A stretch of 64,000 nt of DNA. Source: Portulaca oleracea. Taxonomy: Eukaryota; Streptophyta; Magnoliopsida; Caryophyllales; Portulacaceae. A program made the position numbers and the translations under genes. The stretch lies in assembly GCA_029582165.1 (NCBI GenBank), contig CM055889.1, positions 18,012,341 to 18,076,340 of the forward strand, given 5' to 3'. Below, piece after piece: positions 55,140-64,000 of the stretch. Position 1 is the stretch's first letter; each line of letters begins with the position of its first letter. The notes below the pieces were generated by a model that worked only from the letters and a program-made list of their open reading frames with translations, ran no database searches and was not told the origin of the DNA.

Positions 55140-56568
55140 TGACGTGAATTTGGAGGGGGAGAGAGGAGGTTGGTGTGTGGTGTGGGAGAGATGAGAGAGG
55201 GATGAAGTTTGTTGGAGGACAGAGAGAGAGTTTGTTGGAAAGTTGTTATGGAGAGAGAAGAAGAGAGAAGGTGATTTTGTGAGAGGAGAGAGTGGGACGT
55301 TTTGTGGAGGTGAAGGAGGTGAGAAGTGGCGTGTGGTTTGAAGGGGTAAGAGATAGGTTTGGGTTGTGACTTAACTGTATTGACAGAAAGCTCACAATGT
55401 AATTACCTTAACTGTATTGACTGAAAGGTAAGAACGGATAGAACTAGGTTTCTAACTTGAATCCACAATATAGACAACCTAGGGCTAACTTGATCTAGAC
55501 CGCAACCTAGGATCAAGCTCGTCCTAACCACTTGGGTGCCATGCCAAGATACAATAGAAGAAAAGGGTTGAGAGTTTATCCAAACACTCGGGGGAAAGCT
55601 AAAAGCTTAACTATATTCATAATTGATAATTGCGTTTCATGACTATGTTTTTGGGGGTTTTCAATAGTGAATTAGGGATAATTTTGTGTGTGAACCTTGA
55701 TTTGTATTCCAATTTCCCTACTACACTTGGTGTTGTTGTTTTTGATGTGAATTTGTAGGTTTTGAGGCCAAAACACCAACTTTCTCTCAACTTCAGGCAA
55801 GAATAAATATACCACGGACCTCTACATGTCAAACCCAAACCGTGGTACAAATTTGGGATGGAAAGGAGCAAGGAATGGTCGGGTAGTGGCAATCTCGGGC
55901 AGCCCGAGGTGGTGGCCACGGTCCTTGGCGGTTCAGCTCCTTGTGCCCAACTCATTTTTTGCGAAGGAAAGAAGAAAGAAACGAAACAGTAGCAACCTCG
56001 GATTAGAATCCTTATCCTAGGGTGAGTTGGTTATAACTAACCTTATCCTAGTTGTTATTGGCTTCCTAATCCAATTTGGATTAGTTACAAAATAGCCAAA
56101 TCTTTCTAGGATTCTTTAAAAGTGACGCCTAGTCCTACTAAACCAAATGAAATAATAAACCTAGGATGATCAAGTTTATAAATCACTTGTCATCTTAAAT
56201 AATTAAAACACACCAAAACTATTAAAAACTATAATTAAATAAATTACATCCAAAATCAAGATAATAAAATTTGGGCTTGAGTTCTTGAAGTTGGACGTGT
56301 GACACACTTGGGCTTGGCGTGATATTGAGCCCAACTTTATGATGTTTGAACATCCTCTTGAAATAATAAGCACACCATGTGAACGGGCCTTTGCAACTCA
56401 ACTTTGTATCCTCCTTCTTTAATCCATCTTTTATAAATGACCCGAATCTCCCTTGTTGGGCCTGTGTTGGACGAAGTCCTTTGATGAAGGACCCTATCTT
56501 GATACTTATACTTTAATTGGGCCTTCTTACTCGAGCTTAGAGGAGTAGAGGTGGGCTGATTTCCATCA
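55140..56568 (-). repeat. F1 3' LTR, truncated, with a remnant of solo LTR G
   Basis: Starts within the LTR at TGACGTGAATTTGG (compare 59129) and ends TTTCCATCA. 55624 to about 55998 is the first part of the G sequence at the same site as in the other LTR; its remaining 1.1-1.2 kb is deleted. Confidence 0.8.
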
Positions 56569-57097
56569 TTCCCCCTAGTTGAAAGAAGTTTATCCTCAAA
56601 CATGGAGGCTCAAGTTCAAAGACTTCAACTAACCCAACAGTAATCTTCACGTGGATCAGGACCTCCACATGAACCATGATTGATTCAATAAACTCTACTT
56701 GAATTAGTGCCTTCACGTGAGCTGTGATCTCCTCAATAGATGGTTCGGGCTGCTCTCCATTATTCTCCATGAACCTTGGGTCCCCAAAGGTGAGACCAAG
56801 GTTAGGCAGATCTCCATCATTCTCCCCTGATTGCAAAGAATTTGCCTTCGAACTCGTTGGACTGAGAGAGATTTTCTTGTTGTACAAGCGGAGTTGGCTT
56901 CCATTCTCTTCCATGAATCTAGGGTCACCGAACTTCTCACAGTAATAAGTTAAAGGACGACCCTCTTGAGATGAAACTAATAGGACAGTTCCAATACTAA
57001 CTCCAGAAGCATCACACTCAACCTCAGACTTCTTATCAAAGCTGTGTAGGGGTAGGACAGGTGTGGTGCAGAGTTTTCTTTTGCTGGTGTCGAACAC
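56537..57097 (-). pseudogene. F1 RNase H start and FGDPRFME tail
   Basis: Minus-strand continuation of the RT frame after a TAA (CAA in C1 and C2). [71 protein letters not shown], His/Val-rich repeat ([19 protein letters not shown]). Between the two FGDPRFME blocks the DNA (56815-56850) resembles the purine-tract region. The last codons run into the LTR. Confidence 0.75.
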
Positions 57098-57982
57098 TTA
57101 CTGTATTGTTGGAGTCCATGAAAACTCCTTAGACTTTAGTAGCTCGGCTATAGGTGATAGAATAGTGCTGAAATTCTTCACAAACCTCTTATAGAAAGAA
57201 GCCAAGCCGTGGAAGATTCGATCACCAAGAATACTAGTTGGAGTAGACCACTCCTTGCTAGCTTTGACTTTTTCTTCATCAATCTGGATCACTTCAACCG
57301 AGAGTACATAGCCAAGAAGGATTATGTTGTTGACGAAGAAGTAACACTTGGATAGGTTCAAATGCATCTTTTCATGAGCTAAGATCTCCAGAACATATTG
57401 GAGGTGAAAAGTATGATCTTTCTCACTCTTGTTATTCACAAGTATGTCATCAAAGTAGACAACAACACACTTGCTAATGAGGGGCTTCAAAACCTGATTC
57501 ATCAATCTCATTAAAGCATAAAGAAAATTAGTTAGTCGAATAGCCATGACTAACCATTCATAGAGATCTCCTTTGGTTTTGATAGAAGTGTCCCCTTCTT
57601 GAATCTGAATCTGATTGTACCCCCTTTGTAGATTAATCTTTGGAAGAACGTTAGTATCATAAGACTCATCCACTAGATCTTCAATTCTAGGAAACCTGTG
57701 CTTAGTAGGACTCTTGTTGATGCACAGACTTTGGCTTCCTTCTTCCTTTGGGACCAAAAGGGCGGGAACGTCGCATGAATTGCAATTTTCCCTGATTATA
57801 CCCTTTGTTTGAAGATCATCATCTTGTCGTTGATCTTCTTGATTGCCACTAGGGTTCTCATGATGTGTAGACTCGTTATGCCCAACAGATCTAGGAACAA
57901 GATCAATTTCGTGATGAATGTCACGCTGGGGGGGCGATCCTGGTGGTATCTCTTCTTGGAACACATAAGAGGGTGGTTCCAA
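57098..57982 (-). pseudogene. F1 inactive reverse transcriptase
   Basis: PALLVPKEEGSQSLCINKSP, NVLPKINLQRGYNQIQI (Asn where motif A needs Asp), WLVMAIRLTNFLYALMRLMN (motif B altered), [20 protein letters not shown] (motif C intact), thumb CYFFVNNIILLGYVLSVEV. Same reading frame as the protease frame upstream, separated by one TAG (Gln CAG in C2). The loss of Asp is shared in effect with C1, by a different residue. Confidence 0.82.
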
Positions 57983-58720
57983 CTAAGGGGTTACGAGTGG
58001 GTGACCCTTTTCGAGACTAGGGTTCTCGTTGGTGGAATTTTCATGGCTAGGTTCTGTGTTTTGGTTTAAGGGAGTGATCTCCTTATTCTCACTAAACTCA
58101 GGGCGTTCGGTGATCATAGAAGTGGTGGGAGTTGGATCACTCTCTTTGGGTGGGGACGGATTGGCTATTTTTAGTGGAGCTAGGGTGATTTTCTTGTTGT
58201 CGAGCCTGAATGTGTAGGTGTTGGCTCTTCCATCATGCATCACGCTCCTGTCAAATAACCATGGTCTTCCCAGCAGAATATGACAAGCATCCATAGGCAA
58301 AACGTCACACCATAAAGATTCTTGAAAAGATTTGCCAATGGAAAAGCTTACCAAACATCTTTCAGCCACTTGTAGATCTTCACCCTGATTGAGCCACTGG
58401 ATGGTGTATGGCCTTGGATGGGGACTCGTTTCCAGGTGAAGTTTGTCCACCATAGTAGTTGATGCCACATTGGTGCTGCTTCCACCATCAATGATTAATG
58501 AACAGACTTTTCCTCGGATGGTACAACGAGACTGAAAGATAGCCTCTCGTTGCTGTTGATCTTCAGGAACAATCGAACTGCGGAGGATCCTCCTCATAAA
58601 GAGCAATTCGTGTGCCATGGTAGGGGCTTGGAACGTCCAGAGTGACGTTGGGTAATGAAGGGACAATGTGTTTGGCTGTTTGTGGAGTTTAGGGTTGCAG
58701 GTTGGTATTGAAGGTTTCAA
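57983..58720 (-). pseudogene. F1 aspartic protease frame
   Basis: The likely start is MAHELLFMRRILRSS at 58616-58618, as in C1 and C2; the 35 codons before it are leader. CSLIIDGGSSTNVASTTMVD carries the active Asp, and SLWCDVLPMDACHILLGRPW is intact. Ends at TAG after NPSLEKGHPLVTP. Apart from C-to-T stops the 730-codon frame 58618-56537 is unbroken. Confidence 0.82.
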
Positions 58721-58856
58721 GGTTATGTGTATTGGGCTTGCAGGTTTAAGCTTTGGACTTGCAGGTCAGGATTCTAGACTTGCAGGTTAAGCTTTACACT
58801 TGCAGGTTAAGCTATTGGAATCAAAGGTTACGTGTTTGGTTTACACTCAACCTAGA

Positions 58857-58868
58857 GCTCTGATACCA
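58857..58868 (-). other. F1 primer-binding site
   Basis: GCTCTGATACCA on the plus strand, exact complement of TGGTATCAGAGC. Confidence 0.9.
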
Positions 58869-58872
58869 CTTT

Positions 58873-61765
58873 TGATGTATTACCGGATCAAGAAAGAATT
58901 TTAATCCAATAATACATGAAACATCACGTGTAACCAAACAGAGAAGTGGGATGGTTCACGAGATTAAGGTGGAAAAGAGGGGAGTAATTCTCGTGAAAAG
59001 GGACTTGTGAAGGTTATTTTGCCGTGAGGGCTTTTGTAGTTTCAAGATTCAAGAGAGAATGAATCTTGAACAGGAAAAAAGGAGAAAGGATGAATGATTC
59101 TTAGATGGAACTATGGAGGGGGTTGACGTGAATTTGGAGGGGGAGAGAGGAGGTTGGTGTGTGGTGTGGGAGAGATGAGAGCGGGATGAATTTTGTTGGA
59201 GGAGAGAGAGAGTTTGTTGGAAAGTTGTTATGGAGAGAGAAAAAGAGAGAAGGTGATTTTGTGAGAGGAGAGAGTGGGACGTTTTGTGGAGGTGAAGGAG
59301 GTGAGAAGTGGCGTGTGGTTTGAAGGGGTAAGAGATAGGTTTGGGTTGTGACTTAACTGTATTGACAGAAAGCTCACAATGTAATTACCTTAATCAGATT
59401 GATCAAAGGTAAGAACGGATAGAACTAGGTTTCTAACTTGAATCCACAAGATAGACAACCTAGGGCTAACTTGATCTAGACCGCAACCTAGGATCAAGCT
59501 CGTCCTAACCACTTGGGTGCCATGCCAAGATACAATAGAAGAAAAGGTTTGAGAGTTTATCCAAACACTCGGGGGAAAGCTAAAAGCTTAAATATATTCA
59601 TAATTGATAATTGCGTTTCATGACTATGTTTTTGGGGGTTTTCAATAGTGAATTAGGGATAATTTTGTGTGTGAACCTTGATTTGTATTCCAATTTCCCT
59701 ACTACACTTGGTGTTGTTGTTTTTGATGTGAATTTGTAGGTTTTGAGGCCAAAACACCAACTTTCTCTCAACTTCAGGCAAGAATAAATATACCACGGAC
59801 CTCTACATGTCAAACCCAAATCGTGGTACAAATTTGGGATGGAAAGGAGCAAGGAATGGCCGAGCAGTGGCAACCTCGGGCAGCCCGAGGTGGTGGCCAT
59901 GGTCCTTGGCAGTTCAGCTCCTTGTGCCCAACTCATTTTTTGCGAAGGAAAGAAGAAAGAAACGAAACAGTAGCAACCTCGGGCTGCCCGTGGTGTACGG
60001 ACTTGTACGGACTTGTACGGACCGAGGCGGATTGCCTATGTAGAGCGGTTGTTTTCGCGAGTAGAAAAGGGAGGAAGCGATGGTTTTTCAAGGGGGGTCA
60101 TATTCTATCAGTTTTCCTTCATTCTTTGGCCGTCAAGGAGAGAAAAGAGAGCCCTAATACTTCCATTCTACTCCTCTTCCCCACCATCAAGATTCAAGAC
60201 CGAACTGATTTAAGAGAAACTAAGATCAAGATTTGCAAAGGAAAGGAGCGACGTTCGCGGAGAAGGTTTCTAACCCGGGATCGAAAGACTCGATGGGTTG
60301 TATTCTTCGCAATTCTATTCTTTCTTTTCTATTTCCTTCTTAGGTTTGAGATTCGATTAAGATGTTTGGAACTTGTTTTGTGTTTTCATTGAATATGAGT
60401 TAGTAGATTTCTTGAATTCTAGGGTTTCGCAACCCGAACCAATGTAGTTTGATTGATAGTTATTAGTTTGTGCATGAATTCTTGATTAGAATCAATAGAA
60501 GGTTGTGTTTTCCATGTTCATGTGTGTTCTCTGAGCGCTCGAATATTCATGAGTTTGAGATTAACCTAAGAAGTACTGAAAGGTGAATTAGGGTAATCTG
60601 ACTACCAACCTGTCTACCTAGGTTTACGAAAGTTGAAAAAGGAGTAGTAAACTAGGGAATCATTAGATAACCTGACTTTTTAAGGCCTTCTATTCTGATT
60701 AATCTAAAAGGCAGACGAAAGTTGTTGATTAGGTTGTTTAGAATAATTCTATTTAGCATCGAAAGGGCGATAGAATTCAGAGGTTGTTGATTCTTGATTC
60801 ATTCTTGAATGTATGATTGTGCAGGCTAGGTTTTAGTAATCGAACTCGTTGTTAGGTTAGCATTTCCCTAGAAGTCTTCCTCCCTTGATTAGAACCTTTG
60901 ATTGTTTTTCTCTGCTTCATTAGTTTATTTAGTTTTCTAAAATCTTCCAAAACCGAAAACCCGATTAGCTTAGCAATCGTGATAGATATTAGTTTATTGA
61001 GCTGCTAATTGAGTCCCTGTGGGATCGACCTTGACGTGCTACTACGTACACCGTGCGCTTGCGACCCTGTCAATAATTCAAAAGGTGTTGTTTTCCTTGA
61101 GAGGCTTACAATCCTATTTATACTAGGAGAGTCCTTAAGGGACTAGAACTCCTTATTCTACACGCCACCCTATACTACTCTCCCTTGGATTAGAATCCTT
61201 ATCCTAGGGTGAGTTGGTTATAACTGACCTTATCCTAGTTGTTATTGGCTTCCTAATCCAATTTGGATTAGTTACAAAATAGCCAAATCTTTCTAGGATT
61301 CTTTAAAAGTGACGCCTAGAATACTAAACCACATGAAATAATAAAACTAGGATGATCAAGTTTATAAATCACTTGTCATCTTACATTATTCTAAAATAAT
61401 TAAAACACACCAAAACTATTAAAAACTATAATTAAATAAATTACATCAAAAATCAAGATAATAAAATTTGGGCTTGAGTTCTTGAAGTTGGACGTGTGAC
61501 ACACTTGGGCTTGGCGTGATATTGAGCCCAACTCTATGATGTTTGAACATCCTCTTGAAATAATAAGCACACCATGTGAATGGGCCTTTGCAACTCAACT
61601 TTGTATCCTCCTTCTTTAATCCATCTTTTATAAATGACCCGAATCTCCCTTGTTGGGCCTGTGTTGGATGAAGTCCTTTGATGAAGGACCCTATCTTGAT
61701 ACTTATACTTTAATTGGGCCTTCTTACTCGAGCTTAGAGGAGTAGAGGTGGGCTGATTTCCATCA
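58873..61765 (-). repeat. F1 5' LTR with solo LTR G inside
   Basis: Starts TGATGTATTACCGG, ends TTTCCATCA; net about 1420 bp. The plus-strand left end has arms TGATGTATTA and TAATACAT (58873-58925). The GA-rich 59120-59310 part corresponds to the pyrimidine-rich leader of C LTRs. No heat-shock element: the matching region keeps only scattered GAA/TTC. Confidence 0.85.
59605..61072 (+). mobile_element. Solo LTR G (1468 bp)
   Basis: Starts TGATAATTGCG, ends GACCCTGTCA, with ATAAT at 59600-59604 and 61073-61077. F2 has the empty site (CATAATTCAAAAGG near 62695). It is unrelated to the A-F LTRs. The strand is nominal, set by its 3' end GTGCGCTTGCGACCCTGTCA. Confidence 0.9.
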
Positions 61766-61977
61766 AAGAAGTTTTGTCTAAGTTTGAGGACAAACTTTTT
61801 CAACTTGGGGAGAATGATGTATATTTGGTTCCAAATACACATCATGGGAACCAAATAAGCTTACATTGAAAAGGAGCTTCATTCACTCATATCTCTCTCA
61901 CAAATGGAAGATTCTACCAAGTGTAATCGGCTACTTTGCTCTATATCTCAAGAACCATAAAGCTATTTGATGTACTA
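61766..61977 (+). repeat. Element E purine tract and start of 3' LTR
   Basis: The last E internal bases (AAGAAGTTTTGTCTAAG), purine tract GGGGAGAA 61807-61814, then the LTR from 61815, TGATGTATATTTGGTTCC, matching 40447 on. Cut by F2 at 61978. Confidence 0.88.
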
Positions 61978-63304
61978 CCGGATCAAGAAAGAATCTTAAT
62001 CCAATAATACATGAAACATCACGTGTAACCAAACAGAGAAGTGGGATGGTTCACGAGATTAGGGTGGAAAAGAGGGGAGTAATTCTCGTGAAAAGGGACT
62101 TGTGGAGGTTATTTTGCTGTGAGGGCTTTTGTAGTTTCAAGATTCAAGAGAGAGTGAATCTTGAACAGGAAAAAGGAGAAAGGATGAATGATTCTTGGAT
62201 TGAAATATGGAGGGGGTTGACGTGAATTTGGAGGGGGAGAGAGGAGGTTGGCGTGTGGTATGGGAGAGAGGAGAGAGGGATGAAGTTTGTTGGAGGAGAG
62301 AGAGAGTTTGTTGGAAAGTTGTTATGGAGAGAGAAAAAGAGAGAAGGTGATTTTGTGAGAGGAGGGAGTGGGACGTTTTGTGGGGGTGAAGGAGGTGAGA
62401 AGTAGCGTGTGGTTTGAAGGGGTAAGAGATAGGTTTGGGTTGTGACTTAACTGTATTGACAGAAAGCTCACAATGTAATTACCTTAACTGTATTGACTGA
62501 AAGGTAAGAATGGATAGAACTAGGTTTCTAACTTGAATCCACAAGATAGACAACCTAGGGCTAACTTGATCTAGACCGCAACCTAGGACCAAGCTCTTCC
62601 TAACCACTTGGGTGCCATGCCAAGATACAATAGAAGAAAAGTGTTGAGAGTTTATCCAAACACTCGGGGGAAAGCTAAAAGCTTAATTGTATTCATAATT
62701 CAAAAGGTGTTGTTTGCCTTGAGAGGCTTACAATCCTATTTATACTAGGAGAGTCCTTAAGGGACTAGAACTCCTTATTCTACACGCCACCCTATACTAC
62801 TCTCCCTTGGATTAGAATCCTTATTCTAGGGTGAGTTGGTTATAACTAACCTTATCCTAGTCGTTATTGGCTTCCTAATCCAATTTGGATTAGTTACAAA
62901 ATAACAAAATCTTTTTAGGATTCTTTAAAAGTGACGCCTAGTCCTACTAAACCACACGAAATAATAAACCTAGGATGATCAAGTTTATAAATCACTTGTT
63001 ATCTTACATTATTCTAAAATAATTAAAACACACCAACACTATTAAAAACTATAATTAAATAAATTACATCCAAAAATCAAGATTAATAAATTGGACTTGT
63101 ATTTCTTGAATTTGGACGTGCTCTCCTTGGGCCTGGCGTGGGGATTGGCCCAATCTTTAGGTTGTTTGGACATCCTCTTGGAATAAGCTGCACACTAGAT
63201 GAATAGGCCTTTGGACTTCCACGTTGTACCCTTCTTCTATGGCCCGTTCCACTTCTTTGTAAATGATTTAAATTTCTTGATTAGAAGTGGACTGATTTCC
63301 ATCA
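61978..63304 (-). repeat. F2 3' LTR (1327 bp)
   Basis: Full-length F LTR without the G insert. Starts TGATGTACTACCGG, ends TTTCCATCA. Confidence 0.88.
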
Positions 63305-63596
63305 TTCCCCCCTTGTTGAGAAGAGTTTGTCCTCAAACTAGGGAGGTCATCGTTTTCATCATAGTAGGGTTTCAAATCAGCAACGTTGAAAGTAGCACTT
63401 CCTCCATAGTCTTCATTCAGTGCTAGTTTGTATGCATTATCTCGAACTCTTTCCACAACTTTAAGTGAACCCATACTAGATCTCCTGGTTGAAAAATAAC
63501 CCTTTTTCTTTTCTTGTTAGCTAAGTCTGAAACAGATTGTGCTTCATGGCTCTGAATCTCTTGGGCTCGTTTTTGTGCTTCATGGCTGAACCTTAT
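63268..63596 (-). pseudogene. F2 integrase C-terminal tail
   Basis: Minus-strand frame GSLKVVERVRDNAYKLALNE, FNVADLKPYYDENDDLPSLR, then through the purine tract. It is collinear with the Element A tail (IGDNAYKLQLGEDY, SDLKPYYRDNEELPSLR) and has no lesion in that block. Farther upstream (63480-63596) lies a charged stretch with SHEAQKRAQEIQSHEAQS in the same general place as the A helical region. It shows that an F-type LTR once bordered a full pol. Upstream of 63597 the frame is cut by another LTR. Confidence 0.7.
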
Positions 63597-64000
63597 TGAT
63601 GTATAATGGGATCAAAAGATCTCATTACACAAAAGGGTTTAGGATCTTTAAGAGCGAAGATGAAAATCTCCTTTCTCAAAGTTCTTAAGAATCGAAAATG
63701 GGATGGAAAACGAAGGGAAAGATAGAAAGAACTATGAAAGATGATTACCAAATGGGTGATTGATGATGGACGAATGGTAATGAACGATTGGATGAATGAA
63801 ACGAATGTGTAAATGAATGGAATGAATGTAGGAATGAATGGAATGTAAGCTTCTCGAATGATAGAATGATATTCAAATGAATCTTGAATTTGAAACAATG
63901 TAGAAACAAAAACAAGATCAAAAGAACTAGAAAAGAAACTCACGATTGATATGAATGATAATGGCTTTGAAGACTCCAATGAGGATATAGGCACACCACC
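63597..64000 (-). repeat. Partial D-like LTR entering F2
   Basis: Starts TGATGTATAATGGGATC and follows the D LTR end on the minus strand (TTAAGAGCGAAGATGAAAAT) before diverging. It runs out of the window. Confidence 0.8.

Larger units (their letters stand above)
55140..61765 (-). mobile_element. Element F1: C/F-type non-autonomous element, minus strand
   Basis: Left (3') LTR 55140-56568, lacking its outer 255 bp or so; internal 56569-58872; right (5') LTR 58873-61765, enlarged by solo LTR G. Inserted in E near AAGAA at 61766-61770. PBS 58857-58868. Codes for protease, inactive RT and FGDPRFME tail like C1/C2. Confidence 0.85.
40447..64000 (+). mobile_element. Element E: host of four nested elements, runs past the window
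   Basis: 5' LTR 40447-46450 (C2 inside), inner parts 46451-47276, 54071-55139 and 61766-61814, 3' LTR from 61815. Left duplication GCAAA at 40442-40446; the right one is outside the window. E is B/D-like, with a short gag and degenerate pol. Confidence 0.85.
61978..64000 (-). mobile_element. Element F2: F-type LTR with integrase-coding interior, minus strand, partial
   Basis: Left (3') LTR 61978-63304, then purine tract TTCCCCCCTT on the plus strand and the integrase end. Left duplication CTATT 61973-61977. Entered by another LTR at 63597; the rest is beyond the window. Confidence 0.82.

Noticed and set aside
59823..60392. 189-codon plus-strand frame in solo LTR G.
   Set aside because: It lies entirely within an LTR, is basic with hydrophobic runs, has no known domain, and the homologous part in the other LTR of F1 is deleted.

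Overview
The window is nuclear DNA from a flowering plant, most likely a eudicot; the species cannot be named from the sequence. Evidence is the C-terminal end of a UTP15 gene, an intron-split DUF639 gene relic, Stowaway- and Tourist-like MITEs, Helitron ends, and a large nest of Ty3/gypsy LTR retrotransposons primed by initiator tRNA-Met. Only positions 1-443 look like a working host gene. No rRNA, tRNA, CRISPR array or bacterial-type operon was seen.

Layout. 1-443 is the 3' end of UTP15. 2225-6195 holds seven exons of a decayed DUF639 gene with two related MITEs in its introns. 6467-10848 is a complete minus-strand, non-autonomous LTR element (Element 1, 5-bp duplication AACTT). 10854-21873 is AT-rich accessory DNA with two large inverted-repeat elements set in TA microsatellites (11998-12534 and 12584-14344), three Stowaway-like MITEs and several Helitron-like ends. 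21874-29141 is Element A, the only element with a nearly complete gag-PR-RT-RNase H-IN set; a solo LTR sits inside its 5' LTR. From about 30400 to the end everything is retrotransposon. A pol fragment of the B type (30863-32401) leads into an LTR split by Element C1 (32998-37974). A truncated second A copy follows (38401-40446). Element E (40447 to beyond the end) then hosts C2 (41290-46293), D (47277-54065, three LTRs), F1 (55140-61765, minus) and F2 (61978 on, minus). F2 is itself entered by one more LTR at 63597. For C1, D, F2 and two solo LTRs a related empty site is also in the window, so those insertion borders are firm.

The elements fall into three groups. Group A codes for a recognisable polyprotein with a few recent lesions. 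Group B/D/E/Element 1 keeps long open frames related to gag-pol, but protease, RT, RNase H and integrase key residues are replaced, often in the same way in different copies. Group C/F keeps protease and an RT whose motif A aspartate is lost, lacks gag and integrase, and ends in a repeated FGDPRFME module. The B and C groups therefore look like parasites that move with proteins from A-like partners. They share PBS, purine tract and unusual inverted repeats at both LTR ends.

The most interesting signals are: a canonical six-pentamer heat-shock element in all four C-type LTRs; paired inverted repeats at LTR termini whose arms co-vary between families; a 'ghost' pol frame kept open after loss of its active sites; a tandem three-LTR element with one duplication around the whole; and a solo LTR that was copied along inside both LTRs of F1. 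All function statements are read from sequence and family knowledge; no search or alignment program was run.
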